Assembly (NCBI RefSeq): GCF_001885735.1
Contig: NZ_JXKG01000004.1
Location: 90,140 to 154,139 of the forward strand
From: Enterococcus canintestini
GTDB lineage: Bacteria > Bacillota > Bacilli > Lactobacillales > Enterococcaceae
Direction: 5' to 3'
Length of the DNA: 64,000 bases
In this document: positions 47,401 to 56,889 of the stretch, piece after piece
Numbering within the stretch: position 1 is the stretch's first letter
Layout of the letters: the number at the start of each line of letters is the position of its first letter
Notes under the pieces: generated by a model
What the model saw: the letters and a program-made list of their open reading frames with translations, nothing else
What the model was told of the DNA's origin: nothing
The model's database searches: none
Translations under genes and position numbers: made by a program

Positions 47401-49524
47401 ATGACAAAACAAGTATTTAAAACAACTTGGGGCGGTCGTTCCTTACAAGTTGAAGTCGGTCAATTAGCTAAACAAGCCAACGGTGCCGTTTTAGTCCGTT
47501 ATGGCGACACAGCTGTCTTAAGTGCAGCAGTAGCTTCAAAAGAAGCCAAGGATACAGATTTTTTCCCATTAACAATTAACTACGAAGAAAAAATGTATGC
47601 AGTTGGTAAAATTCCAGGTGGTTTTATTAAGCGTGAGGGACGTCCTTCTACTGATGCTACTTTAACAGCGCGTTTAATCGACCGTCCAATCCGTCCGATG
47701 TTTGCTGAAGGCTTCCGTAATGAAGTGCAAGTAACCAATATCGTGATGAGTGTGGAACAAGACTGTTCACCAGCGATGGCAGCAATGTTAGGTTCATCTT
47801 TAGCATTATCTATTTCAGATATTCCTTTTGACGGTCCAATTGCAGGCGTTGAAGTTGGTCGGGTAGATGGTGAATATGTTTTAAATCCAACGGTTGAACA
47901 AGCGGAAAAAACGGATATTGAATTAAGCGTAGCAGGTACTAAACATGCGATTAACATGGTTGAATCTGGGGCAAAAGAAGTTTCAGAAGACGATATGTTA
48001 GGCGCTTTACTATTTGGTTTTGAAGCCATTAAAGAATTAGTTGCTTTCCAAGAAGAAATTGTTGCTGCTGTCGGCAAAGAAAAAATGGAAGTCAAACTTT
48101 TACAAGTGGATCCAGAGTTAAAACAAGATATTTACGATAGCTATTACAGTGTAATGAAGACAGCTGTAATGACAGAAGAAAAGCTAGCCCGTGAAGATGA
48201 AATTGAAAAAGTTAAAGAAACAGTCAAAGAAGTTTACGCAGAAAAATTTGCTAATGTAGAAACAGAAGATTTGGTACAAATTACCAAAGAAATTAAACAA
48301 GTAGCTGAAGACTTAGAAAAAGATGTCGTCAGAGAATTAATCACGATTGATAAAATTCGTCCGGATGGTCGTAAATTAGACGAAATCAGACAATTATCAT
48401 CAGAAGTTGGTTTATTACCACGCGTTCATGGTTCAGGTCTATTTACTCGCGGCCAAACACAAGCGTTATCTGCTTGTACTTTAGCACCTTTAGGGGAACA
48501 TCAAATTATTGATGGCTTAGGCGTAGAAGAATCAAAACGTTTTATCCATCATTACAATTTCCCACAATTTTCTGTTGGCTCGACTGGTCGTGCTGGTTCA
48601 CCAGGCCGTCGTGAAATCGGTCACGGCGCTTTAGGTGAGCGTGCCTTAGCTCAAGTAATTCCAAGTGAAACAGACTTCCCTTATACAATTCGTTTAGTAG
48701 CAGAAGTTTTAGAATCAAATGGTTCTTCTTCTCAAGCAAGTATTTGTGCAGGTACTTTGGCATTAATGGATGCCGGTGTACCAATTAAAGCGCCAGTAGC
48801 TGGGATTGCAATGGGACTTGTTTCTGATGGTGAAAACTACACGATTTTAACAGATATCCAAGGTTTAGAAGACCACTTAGGCGATATGGACTTTAAAGTT
48901 GCCGGTACAAAAGATGGTATTACAGCGCTACAAATGGATATTAAAATTCAAGGGATTACAGAACAAATTTTACGCGAAGCATTAGCCCAAGCGAAAAAAG
49001 CACGTTTTGAAATCTTAGCAGAATTAACTTCAACTTTAGCTGAACCACGTAAAGAATTAAGTCAATATGCACCGAAAATTGAAATGATTCAAATTGACCC
49101 TGAAAAAATCAAAGTGGTTATTGGTAAAGGTGGCGACACCATTAACGGTATTATTGAAGAAACAGGCGTTAAAATTGATATCGATCAAGAAGGCAAGGTT
49201 TCGATTGCTTCTGCCGATGCTGAAATGATCCAAAAAGCGATTAAGATTATTGAAGAATTAACCAAAGAAGTAAAAGTTGGCGAAGTTTACTTAGGTAAAG
49301 TAGTCCGCATCGAAAAATTTGGTGCATTCGTTAACTTAATCAAAGGTAAAGATGGCTTAGTTCACATTTCACAACTTGCAAACGAACGCGTGAACAACGT
49401 GGAAGATGTGGTGAAATTAGGGGATGAAGTTTTAGTTAAAGTAACTGAAATCGATCGCCAAGGCCGGATTAACTTGTCACGTAAAGCCTTATTAAAAGAC
49501 GATAAAAAAGAAGAAACAAAATAA
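47401..49524 (+). CDS. pnp: Polynucleotide phosphorylase
   Basis: Complete PNPase of 707 residues. Two RNase PH domains (about 10-215 and 315-545, the second with [21 protein letters not shown]), then KH ([19 protein letters not shown], near 562) and S1 ([20 protein letters not shown], near 622). It degrades RNA phosphorolytically from the 3' end. AGGAGATAGGAG precedes the ATG. The hairpin upstream may be its autocontrol element. Confidence 0.98.
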   Translation: MTKQVFKTTWGGRSLQVEVGQLAKQANGAVLVRYGDTAVLSAAVASKEAKDTDFFPLTINYEEKMYAVGKIPGGFIKREGRPSTDATLTARLIDRPIRPMFAEGFRNEVQVTNIVMSVEQDCSPAMAAMLGSSLALSISDIPFDGPIAGVEVGRVDGEYVLNPTVEQAEKTDIELSVAGTKHAINMVESGAKEVSEDDMLGALLFGFEAIKELVAFQEEIVAAVGKEKMEVKLLQVDPELKQDIYDSYYSVMKTAVMTEEKLAREDEIEKVKETVKEVYAEKFANVETEDLVQITKEIKQVAEDLEKDVVRELITIDKIRPDGRKLDEIRQLSSEVGLLPRVHGSGLFTRGQTQALSACTLAPLGEHQIIDGLGVEESKRFIHHYNFPQFSVGSTGRAGSPGRREIGHGALGERALAQVIPSETDFPYTIRLVAEVLESNGSSSQASICAGTLALMDAGVPIKAPVAGIAMGLVSDGENYTILTDIQGLEDHLGDMDFKVAGTKDGITALQMDIKIQGITEQILREALAQAKKARFEILAELTSTLAEPRKELSQYAPKIEMIQIDPEKIKVVIGKGGDTINGIIEETGVKIDIDQEGKVSIASADAEMIQKAIKIIEELTKEVKVGEVYLGKVVRIEKFGAFVNLIKGKDGLVHISQLANERVNNVEDVVKLGDEVLVKVTEIDRQGRINLSRKALLKDDKKEETK

Positions 49525-49532
49525 GCAATTTT

Positions 49533-49563
49533 CCTCGTATCAAAAATGATACGAGGTTTTTTA
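49533..49563 (+). terminator. Terminator of pnp
   Basis: CCTCGTATCA / TGATACGAGG perfect stem with a 4-base loop and six T residues. From 49564 to 49795 there is no gene; 49666-49740 faintly resembles the hairpin-repeat family. Confidence 0.93.
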
Positions 49564-49795
49564 TACATAAAATAGGGATTTGATTTTGACAAAAGAAGGT
49601 TATCAGTTTGCTTTGCTTTTTTACAAAAAGGACTGCTGACAAAAAGGGTTAGATTCAAACAATAAGAGGGAAATTTAAGAAAGTAATACTTAAATTTTTC
49701 CAAAATTTCGGCTTATTTAAACAAATGTTGCTTTTATAGCACCGTTTATTCAAAAAGAGGATATGACAGAAGCTGCTTATGTCATATCGTTTAAA

Positions 49796-49828
49796 AAAGG
49801 TATGACAAGCTTTTTGTCATACCTTTAG
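49796..49828 (-). terminator. Terminator of the methyltransferase gene
   Basis: AAAGGTATGACAA / TTGTCATACCTTT stem with a T run on the minus strand. Confidence 0.9.
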
Positions 49829-49831
49829 TAG

Positions 49832-50566
49832 TTATTGTAAATTGTTTTTCGCTTTAATAATTAACATCATCGGGCGACGAAGTTCTTCTTTCATTTCCGG
49901 TAGCGCCAGTAGTTCTTTTGCAGGCGTTGGCTCCACTACGTTTAAAAGAGTAAAATCATTCTCTAACAATGTATTGAGATAAGTCGTTAGCGTGCGGTGA
50001 TACTTGGTGACTTTTTCGCCTAAGAAATTAGCTTCTCTTAATCCTTCGTTAAAGTAGTTATCAAGAGGATAATGTAAAATATTTCCCTTCTCATCATAGT
50101 ACCAATCTTGACTTCCTTCAGCAGTAAAAGCGGGGTGCTCCACTGAAAAAACAAGAATTCCATCAGGTTTTAAATACTGTTTAATATTTAAAATTAAACG
50201 TTTAAAATCAGCTACGTAATGAATTGCTAGTGAGCTGAGAACAACATCAAATGTAGCGACTGGAAAAGTAATCGTGGCAATATCAGCTTGTAAATAATTT
50301 ACCGGATAGCCTGCTGTTTTTTCTTTGGCTACAGCCAACATTTTTTCAGATAAATCGACACCGGTTACAGCTTTTGCCCCATGTTCAGCGGCGTAAAGAC
50401 AATGCCAACCATACCCACAGCCGAGGTCTAAAACAGTTTTATCCGTAAAATCAGGTAACAATTTTTGCAATGTATGCCATTCACCTGCACCAGCGAGTCC
50501 TTTTTGACTACGTGTCATTTGACTATATTTGTTAAAAAAATTTTCATTATCATAAATAGTATTCAT
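49832..50566 (-). CDS. SAM-dependent methyltransferase
   Basis: Class I methyltransferase of 244 residues with motif I VLDLGCGYGWH near 46-56, motif II DLSEKML near 76 and DVVLSSLAIHYV near 109. It transfers a methyl group from SAM; substrate unknown. ATG 50566 follows GGAGGAA; the longer frame to 50629 has no ribosome binding site. No obvious functional neighbour. Confidence 0.88.
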   Translation of the reverse strand: MNTIYDNENFFNKYSQMTRSQKGLAGAGEWHTLQKLLPDFTDKTVLDLGCGYGWHCLYAAEHGAKAVTGVDLSEKMLAVAKEKTAGYPVNYLQADIATITFPVATFDVVLSSLAIHYVADFKRLILNIKQYLKPDGILVFSVEHPAFTAEGSQDWYYDEKGNILHYPLDNYFNEGLREANFLGEKVTKYHRTLTTYLNTLLENDFTLLNVVEPTPAKELLALPEMKEELRRPMMLIIKAKNNLQ

Positions 50567-50777
50567 TTTTATTTCCTCCATGTCATTTTTTTTATGAAAT
50601 GCCATGGAGATTTTCTCTTTTGTGGGCAATCATCATCACCACTCCCATCTTTTATCATTATTCTAGCACAGAAAAAACTTTCTTAAACAAGTAAAGATTG
50701 AAGCAAAATCGTTTAAAGATTGCGATTAAAAGAAGCATCCGTTTATTTTATTTTCTAATTGAAGAGAGAAAAAGATG

Positions 50778-52064
50778 TTAATTTCCATTGAGTTGATATG
50801 CTTTTTTGAGCTGAATAAATAAAAAAATAGCAATCACTAACGTTAATCCTTCACTTAAAGGTAGACTTAGCCAAACGCCCGTTAAGCCAAACGTTTTCCC
50901 TAGCAAAATAACAAAAGGTAAAATCAATAGGTATCCCCGTAACAAAGCAATGATAAAGGATTGTTTTGCTTTACCCACTGCAGCAAAAAAGATACTCAAA
51001 ATAATATTAAAACAAGCACCAAATAGGGCTAAAAAATAAAGTGGCAAGCCGTTTAAGGCAAGTTTTGCCAAAGCGTTATTGTTTTCACTATTAAAGATTG
51101 CGACAATCGGGATTTTAAAAATTAGCACAATCAGATAGAGCAGGAGAGCTAGTGTGAAACTCACTTTAAAGCCATAATGCAAATAATAAAAAACTTTTTG
51201 CATCTCTTTATTGGCGGTAGCTTGGGAAATTAGCGGTTGCACACCTTGGGCGACACCAGTAAATAAGGCCAAAGCTACTAGTAAGATATTGGCTAAAATA
51301 CCGTAAGCTGCAACGGCTATATCCCCACTTAAAGAAAGTAAAACTTGATTGAAAACTAAGATGCTAATGCCGGTACTCATTTCGGTTAAAAAAGATGAAA
51401 GACCCAATTGTGCGCTACGCGTAATCGTTTTAATCCTCAATTTTGTAAATTTGAAAACCAAACGACGATTGGCTTTTTTACGATGACTACTTAGAATAAG
51501 CAAACTTAAAACAGGTGATAATACAGTAGCTAAGGCGGCTCCTGCCATACCCATTTTTAGCGGGAAAACAAAAATGTAATCAAAAATAATATTAAAGAGA
51601 CTTGAAAAAAGCATCGCCTTCATCGCTAGTTGAGGATTATTGTCATTGCGAATAAAGGCTAAGACTAGATTGTTACAGATAAAAAAGGGCGCCATCACTA
51701 AGATAAAACGTAAATAAGTACTTGTTAAATGTAGTGTAGCCGTACTTGCGCCTAATAAAGTTGCTAAAGGTCTTACAGCAGTTAAGCCTAAAAAAGTAAA
51801 GACTACTCCTAGTAAAATTCCTGTCAGCAATAATTCAGAAAAATAAGTTTTTCCTTTTTTTAAAACAAATAAGGTCGCACCCCCCATACCTAAAAGTAAA
51901 CCCAGACCATTTAAAAGATTAAAAAGAGGCAGTGCAATATTTAACGCAGTAAGGCCTAAGGTGCCCACACCATTGGCAATAAAAAATGTATCGGCCAAAA
52001 TATATAAAGAGAGACCAAAAGTACTTAAAACACTGCGGGTAACATAGCCTTTAATTTCTTTCAT
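50778..52064 (-). CDS. MATE-family efflux transporter
   Basis: Protein of 428 residues with about twelve helices in the two-bundle MATE layout (TFFIANGVGTLGLTALNIALP near 25-45; GLSSFLTEMSTGISILVFNQ near 225). It exports cationic drugs or metabolites with sodium or protons. ATG 52064 follows GGAGGAG. A terminator hairpin lies directly upstream of the ribosome binding site, which suggests control by attenuation. An Mga-like regulator is divergent. Confidence 0.9.
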   Translation of the reverse strand: MKEIKGYVTRSVLSTFGLSLYILADTFFIANGVGTLGLTALNIALPLFNLLNGLGLLLGMGGATLFVLKKGKTYFSELLLTGILLGVVFTFLGLTAVRPLATLLGASTATLHLTSTYLRFILVMAPFFICNNLVLAFIRNDNNPQLAMKAMLFSSLFNIIFDYIFVFPLKMGMAGAALATVLSPVLSLLILSSHRKKANRRLVFKFTKLRIKTITRSAQLGLSSFLTEMSTGISILVFNQVLLSLSGDIAVAAYGILANILLVALALFTGVAQGVQPLISQATANKEMQKVFYYLHYGFKVSFTLALLLYLIVLIFKIPIVAIFNSENNNALAKLALNGLPLYFLALFGACFNIILSIFFAAVGKAKQSFIIALLRGYLLILPFVILLGKTFGLTGVWLSLPLSEGLTLVIAIFLFIQLKKAYQLNGN

Positions 52065-52076
52065 TAAAACTCCTCC

Positions 52077-52129
52077 AAAAAAAGAGCAGCACTTTATCCT
52101 CCAAAGGCCTATGGGATAAAGTGTTACTC
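52077..52129 (-). terminator. Leader terminator (attenuator) before the MATE gene
   Basis: On the minus strand GAGTAACACTTTATCC pairs with GGATAAAGTGCTGCTC (two mismatches), followed by seven T residues that run straight into the GGAGGAG site of the MATE gene. A second hairpin (TTGCAAAA / GTTTTGCCAA) lies upstream of it. Confidence 0.75.
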
Positions 52130-52320
52130 TCAACATTTTTTTGTTGGCAAAACCCGGCGATTTTGCAAATATAAGATTAGTTTCATTTTAGCAATTTGTT
52201 CATTTTAGCGCAATCAGAATTAGCAATGATTCATTTTTTCAAATTACGCAAACAAACAAGAAAATTATGGAAAAATCGCTCCTTTGATTTTTGTAACTTA
52301 GAAATCAGGAGAGTGAGAAA

Positions 52321-53286
52321 ATGGTTTATCAGTGTCTGTTAGAAAAAGATGAAAGAACGCTTTGGCGAATTTATTTATTAGGGCGAAAAAATACGTTTAT
52401 TTCATACGAAGAGTTGCAAAATGAATGCCAATTTACCGCTAAAAAGATTCAGCGTTTATGTGAATGGTGGTCAGAAATTGAAAATGAGAAAAAAAGCGGG
52501 ATTGATTTTGTTCCAAATGAAACAGGCGTACAAGTACAATTAACCGAACATTTTTGTGAAAGAATACTTTGGCACCAGCTTTTAACGCAAAGTTTGACGT
52601 TTCAATTATTATGGCAAAAGTTAATGGATCCACTAGTGACCATTACCCAGCTATCCCAACAACATTATGTCGCTCGAAAAACAATTTGGCGTCGTTTAGA
52701 AGGGTTAAAACCACTGTGGCAAAATTTTAATTTGCGTCTAGATGATAATTTTCAAAATTGTATCATGGGGCTTGAAAGTCAAAAACGATATTTGATTTTA
52801 CAATTAAAAAAGATGCAGTTACCAGATCAAAAAGAAGATGTTTTATTACCGTTTATGAAAGAAATCAGCACTACTAGAGCCAACCTTGGTTTTACTATCA
52901 GTCAAATGGAATCGAAAATTTTACATAGTCGTGCCCCGCAACTTGCTTATCACTTAGATGAACGCGGGTTTCAATTTTTGCTTCAGCAATTACTCGGTCA
53001 AGAAATTTGGCTACCAAAATGCTATGAAACATTCAGGGTAACATTTACAGATGAACCAAAATTAAGGAGCTACTCTGAAGCGACAATCCAAGATATCTAT
53101 CGCTATCATTTGTGTTTACAACTTTTTTGCGGCGATAGTATAGAAGAGTTTTTCAGCCCGCCTAAACAGTTAAGCGAGGCTATTTTATTAGAAACAATCA
53201 GCCAAAAATGTGTGGATAAGTATACAAGATTTACCCGTAAGCACAAACATGTTGTGAATGGCTATGATTATGTATTAAAAAAGTAA
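52321..53286 (+). CDS. Mga-like helix-turn-helix regulator, short form
   Basis: Protein of 321 residues. The N-terminus contains two helix-turn-helix regions as in Mga proteins (ISYEELQNECQFTAKKIQRLCEWW near 23-46; TITQLSQQHYVARKTIWRRLEGLKPLW near 107-133), followed by a helical region, but the protein stops about 170 residues short of the 490-residue Mga form and lacks the EIIB-like tail. No frameshift is visible. It is divergent from the MATE gene and may control it. Confidence 0.68.
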   Translation: MVYQCLLEKDERTLWRIYLLGRKNTFISYEELQNECQFTAKKIQRLCEWWSEIENEKKSGIDFVPNETGVQVQLTEHFCERILWHQLLTQSLTFQLLWQKLMDPLVTITQLSQQHYVARKTIWRRLEGLKPLWQNFNLRLDDNFQNCIMGLESQKRYLILQLKKMQLPDQKEDVLLPFMKEISTTRANLGFTISQMESKILHSRAPQLAYHLDERGFQFLLQQLLGQEIWLPKCYETFRVTFTDEPKLRSYSEATIQDIYRYHLCLQLFCGDSIEEFFSPPKQLSEAILLETISQKCVDKYTRFTRKHKHVVNGYDYVLKK

Positions 53287-53396
53287 ACTGAATCATTTTA
53301 TTTTGTTTAAACCGCCTTATTTTGTTGCATAAAATTATAATTATTTGAGTAGGAATGATAAAATATAAGCGATGAATGACGAAAGTAGGTGGCGAA

Positions 53397-53660
53397 ATGC
53401 TGGAATTATTTTGGTCTTTAATTGTCGGTAGCCTCTTAGGTTTACTTGCCGGAATGATTTATGGCAAAGATGTGCGCAGCGGTTTTTTAGGCTATATGAT
53501 GATTGGTTTTTTAGGCAGCTGGGTAGGCAGAATTTTTTTAGGTCCCACGGGTCCAAAAATTGGAGGCTTTTATATTATTCCAGCTTTGGTAGGTTCGGTT
53601 ATTTGTCTGGGGATTTGTTCGTACCTTTTACAAAAAATTCGGCAGTTTGATTTTTATTAA
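53397..53660 (+). CDS. GlsB/YeaQ/YmgE family membrane protein
   Basis: Protein of 87 residues with three hydrophobic segments and Gly-rich turns (LIVGSLLGLLAGMIYGKD, GYMMIGFLGSWVGRIFLG), the transglycosylase-associated family linked to general stress (GlsB in Enterococcus). ATG 53397 follows AGGTGG. Its molecular role is unknown. A terminator follows. Confidence 0.85.
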   Translation: MLELFWSLIVGSLLGLLAGMIYGKDVRSGFLGYMMIGFLGSWVGRIFLGPTGPKIGGFYIIPALVGSVICLGICSYLLQKIRQFDFY

Positions 53661-53671
53661 TATTTTGTATT

Positions 53672-53698
53672 AGTCACGTCTGGCACGTGGCTTTTTTT
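53672..53698 (+). terminator. Terminator after the GlsB-like gene
   Basis: AGTCACGT / ACGTGGCT stem (one G-T pair) followed by T residues. Confidence 0.8.
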
Positions 53699-53708
53699 TA
53701 TGAGTAAA

Positions 53709-53736
53709 TTGACCAAATGTAAACGTTTTATAAACT
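53709..53736 (+). promoter_or_regulatory. Decarboxylase cluster promoter with cre-like site
   Basis: TTGACC (53709-53714), 16-base spacer, TAAACT (53731-53736). The spacer contains TGTAAACGTTTTAT (53718-53731), matching the CcpA consensus at 12 of 14 positions. Glucose repression would fit what is known for citrate/oxaloacetate genes in Enterococcus. Confidence 0.62.
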
Positions 53737-53816
53737 GGTGTGTTAAAATTAAAAAGAGCAATTATTCTAAACTTTAAGTTTTTTTATCTTTTTTATTTTG
53801 GTAAAGGAGGGGTTAG

Positions 53817-54155
53817 ATGGGTTTTTGGAATCGTTTCTTTTTAAAAGACAAAAATAAAACAAAGTCGTATCAAGAGAAAGATTCAAAAAAAGCAGTACCC
53901 AAAACGGCTGAAGCACAAAAAGAGCAATGGGAAGAAATTCCTTTTTATCTGCCGACTGATGAAAATAAGGAACTTGTCAGTGTTGTTGCGGCTAGTATTG
54001 CAGCAAATGATCAGCCTGAAAGTTCTTTTGTTGTGAAGAAAATTAGTAAAAAAAATCAAGAGGCAGAGTTAGTGGCGGTGATTGCAACAAGTATTGCCGC
54101 AGGGATGAAGCCAGAATCGCAGTTTGTGGTAAAAAAAATATATCAAAGAAAATAG
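53817..54155 (+). CDS. Small decarboxylase-associated protein with a duplicated motif
   Basis: Protein of 112 residues. A basic, charged N-terminal half without a clear membrane helix is followed by two tandem 25-residue repeats (ELVSVVAASIAANDQPESSF and ELVAVIATSIAAGMKPESQF, each ending VVKKI). This VAVIAxxIAA motif is what I know from the small subunits (OadG, MmdD/E, GcdD type) of sodium-pumping decarboxylases. It likely helps hold the carrier and transferase together. AAGGAGG before the ATG; the biotin carrier gene follows after 12 bases. Confidence 0.65.
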   Translation: MGFWNRFFLKDKNKTKSYQEKDSKKAVPKTAEAQKEQWEEIPFYLPTDENKELVSVVAASIAANDQPESSFVVKKISKKNQEAELVAVIATSIAAGMKPESQFVVKKIYQRK

Positions 54156-54167
54156 TGGAGGGGTACT

Positions 54168-54575
54168 ATGTTACGGAAGTTTAAAATTTCAATTGATGGT
54201 AAAGAATATTTAGTCGAAATGGAGGAAATTGGCGGAGAGCAAAGACCAGTAGCGCCAGTAGCACCTGTAAGTGAACCTGTGCAATCTGATGTGGTTAAAA
54301 AAGCGCCGGTTTCTGAAAATACAGCGCCAGCACCAGTAAATCAGCCAATCGCAACAGCAAATAGTGAAACACTCACTGCGCCAATGCCTGGAACTATTTT
54401 AAAACTATTAGTCAACCCAGGAGATGCGGTGACAGCAAATCAACCAGTAATGATTTTAGAAGCGATGAAGATGGAAAATGAAATTGTAGCGCCAAAAGAT
54501 GGTACTGTCGCTGAAATTTTTGTGCAAGTTGGGGCAATTGTAAATGCTAGTGATCCCCTTATTGCTTTTAATTAG
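54168..54575 (+). CDS. Biotin carboxyl carrier protein of a decarboxylase
   Basis: Protein of 135 residues: a short N-terminal domain, a Pro/Ala-rich flexible linker (about 28-63) and a C-terminal biotinyl domain with the acceptor Lys101 in EAMKMEN. It carries carboxyl groups from the carboxyltransferase. The linker style matches GcdC/MmdC/OadD carriers. AGGGG before the ATG. The biotin it needs is imported by the bioY product encoded at 3753. Confidence 0.92.
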   Translation: MLRKFKISIDGKEYLVEMEEIGGEQRPVAPVAPVSEPVQSDVVKKAPVSENTAPAPVNQPIATANSETLTAPMPGTILKLLVNPGDAVTANQPVMILEAMKMENEIVAPKDGTVAEIFVQVGAIVNASDPLIAFN

Positions 54576-54598
54576 CCAATTAGTCAGGAGGATATTTG

Positions 54599-55987
54599 AT
54601 GCCAAAGATCAAATTTATGGAAACGGTGTTGCGAGATGGACAGCAAAGTTTAATCGCTACGCGCATGCCGACTAGTGATATGGTACCAATCTTAAAAACG
54701 ATGGATGAGGCGGGTTATTACGCTTTAGAAATGTGGGGTGGGGCGACTTTTGATGCCTGTTTGCGCTTTTTAAATGAAGATCCTTGGGAAAGATTACGCA
54801 CTATTCGTAAAGAAATTAAAAATACCAACTTACAAATGTTATTGCGGGGGCAAAATTTACTAGGCTATAAAAACTATGCAGATGATGTTGTCGCAGAATT
54901 TGTCAAAAAATCTGTCGAAAACGGAATTGATATTGTCCGCATTTTTGATGCCTTAAACGATACTCGTAATTTAAAAACCTCAATAGAAGCTTGTAAAAAA
55001 GCGGGTGGACACTGTCAAACAGCCATTTCATATACGACGAGTGATTTTCATACGGTAGATTATTTTGTTAATTTAGCCAAAGAAATGGCCAATCTTGGAG
55101 CGGACTCCATTTGTATTAAAGATATGGCGGGGGTGCTTGTGCCACAAACTGGCTTTGAGTTGGTGAGTCGGATTAAAGATGTCATTGATTTACCTGTGGA
55201 TGTTCACGTTCACGCTACAAGTGGAATCGCAGAAATGACTTACTTAAAAGTTGCTGAGGCTGGTGCAGATATTATTGATACGGCGATTTCTTCTTTTGCA
55301 GGTGGCACTAGTCAACCCGCGACAGAATCAGTTGCAATCGCACTATCAGGTCTAGGTTATGAAACGGGATTAGATCAATTAAAATTAGAAAAGATTGCAG
55401 ATCACTTTAATCCGGTACGCGACCGTTTTAGAAATGAGGGCAAATTAAATCCTAAAGTAAAAGACGTCGAGCCAAAAACGTTGCTGTATAAAGTACCAGG
55501 CGGAATGTTATCCAATCTTTTAAGCCAATTAAGTGAACAAGGGCTAGCCGATAAATACGATGACGTTTTAGCCGAAGTGCCAAAAGTGCGTGCTGATTTA
55601 GGTTATCCACCATTAGTTACACCGCTATCGCAAATGGTAGGAACACAAGCGCTAATGAATGTAATCAGTGGCCAACGGTATAAACTTGTCCCGACTGAGA
55701 TTAAAGACTATGTGAAAGGCTTATACGGTAAACCACCCGTTGCCATTGATGAAGAGATTAAGCAAAAAATTATTGGGACAGAAAAAGTAATTACTATCCG
55801 GCCGGCTGATCTTTTAGCGCCACAACTACCCGGCTTTGAAGCAGAAATTAAAGCATATGCGCATTCGATGGAAGATGTATTGAGTTATGCTGTTTTTCCG
55901 CAACAAGCTAAAGACTTTTTAGGAAGACGAGAAGATCCATTTTACGATGTTCCCCTTCAAAAAGTTTCTGTTCAGTTGGAAATATAA
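54599..55987 (+). CDS. oadA: Oxaloacetate decarboxylase alpha (carboxyltransferase) subunit
   Basis: Protein of 462 residues: TIM barrel with ETVLRDGQQSL (near 9), GGATFDACLRFLNEDPWERLR (near 51), carbamylated Lys in CIKDMAG (near 176), metal His in HVHATSG, and the PYC_OADA C-terminal domain. It ends before any biotinyl domain, which the neighbour supplies. It transfers CO2 from oxaloacetate to biotin, giving pyruvate. ATG 54599 follows AGGAGG. No beta subunit gene lies beside it. Confidence 0.92.
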   Translation: MPKIKFMETVLRDGQQSLIATRMPTSDMVPILKTMDEAGYYALEMWGGATFDACLRFLNEDPWERLRTIRKEIKNTNLQMLLRGQNLLGYKNYADDVVAEFVKKSVENGIDIVRIFDALNDTRNLKTSIEACKKAGGHCQTAISYTTSDFHTVDYFVNLAKEMANLGADSICIKDMAGVLVPQTGFELVSRIKDVIDLPVDVHVHATSGIAEMTYLKVAEAGADIIDTAISSFAGGTSQPATESVAIALSGLGYETGLDQLKLEKIADHFNPVRDRFRNEGKLNPKVKDVEPKTLLYKVPGGMLSNLLSQLSEQGLADKYDDVLAEVPKVRADLGYPPLVTPLSQMVGTQALMNVISGQRYKLVPTEIKDYVKGLYGKPPVAIDEEIKQKIIGTEKVITIRPADLLAPQLPGFEAEIKAYAHSMEDVLSYAVFPQQAKDFLGRREDPFYDVPLQKVSVQLEI

Positions 55988-56006
55988 TACTAAAATAAAG
56001 TGTAGT

Positions 56007-56038
56007 TAGACAGTCTGAAAGCGGGCTGTCTATTTTTT
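56007..56038 (+). terminator. Terminator of the decarboxylase cluster
   Basis: TAGACAG / CTGTCTA stem with a 12-base loop and T residues. Confidence 0.82.
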
Positions 56039-56153
56039 GAAGAAAAATAGCCCAATAGAAAATAAAAGTGTAAACAGACTGATTTTTAGTTATAGGAAGA
56101 ATTTTTTATAATAAAGCCAAATTCCAATTGATAAGCATCTTTTTAGTGCAATG

Positions 56154-56183
56154 TAACAAAAAAAGATGTCTAAAAAGACATCT
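56154..56183 (-). terminator. Terminator of udk
   Basis: AGATGTC / GACATCT stem with a 6-base loop, and T residues on the minus strand. Confidence 0.85.
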
Positions 56184-56207
56184 AAATAATCAGCTAATAA
56201 TTAATTT

Positions 56208-56831
56208 TTAAGACAAATAACTTGCTACTTTTGTTGTAATCAGATCGACAGCAACGTGATTTTCGCCACCTTCTGGCACAATAATATCTGCATAGCGTTT
56301 GGTAGGTTCAATAAATTGATGATACATTGGTTTAACGACAGATAGGTATTGTTCAATGACTGAATCGAGTGTACGGCCACGTTCTTCCATATCTCGTTTA
56401 ATGCGGCGGATAATTCGGATATCATCATCGGTATCGACATAAATTTTGATGTCCATTAAATCGCGCAGGCGTTCATCTTCTAAAATTAAAATTCCTTCTA
56501 AGATGATAACTTCTTTTGGCTCTTGGACAATTGTAGCTTTGCTCCGCGTATGAGCGACGTAATCATAAACGGGTTTTTCAATTGCTTCATAGCACATTAA
56601 TTTTTTAATATGTTCAATTAAAAGATCCGTATCAAAAGCAAAAGGATGATCGTAATTGGTATTTAAACGTTCATCAAAGCTTAAATTGCTTTGATCTTTG
56701 TAATAAGAATCTTGTTCTAGCATCATAATCGAATGATCGGGAAAGTTATTGAAGATTGCCCGACTAACACTCGTTTTACCACTACCAGAGCCACCAGTCA
56801 CACCAATAATGATGGGCTTGTTCTTTGTCAT
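56208..56831 (-). CDS. udk: Uridine kinase
   Basis: Protein of 207 residues. Walker [10 protein letters not shown] near 13-21, DSYYKDQ near 41, and YDHPFAFD near 60 are uridine/cytidine kinase features. It phosphorylates uridine and cytidine in pyrimidine salvage. It follows the HAD gene by 58 bases on the same strand. AAGAGG-like site before the ATG. Confidence 0.95.
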   Translation of the reverse strand: MTKNKPIIIGVTGGSGSGKTSVSRAIFNNFPDHSIMMLEQDSYYKDQSNLSFDERLNTNYDHPFAFDTDLLIEHIKKLMCYEAIEKPVYDYVAHTRSKATIVQEPKEVIILEGILILEDERLRDLMDIKIYVDTDDDIRIIRRIKRDMEERGRTLDSVIEQYLSVVKPMYHQFIEPTKRYADIIVPEGGENHVAVDLITTKVASYLS

Positions 56832-56889
56832 GAGAAAACCTCTTTCGTTTTTTATACTAGGTCTATTATATAGATTTTTTCAGAAAATG

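Noticed and set aside
47580..48095. Antisense open frame of 171 codons within pnp
   Set aside because: It is a shadow of the pnp codons on the other strand, with no ribosome binding site and no family resemblance.
56875..56889. CodY-like box upstream of udk
   Set aside because: Only 12 of 15 positions match in AT-rich sequence and no promoter is placed around it.
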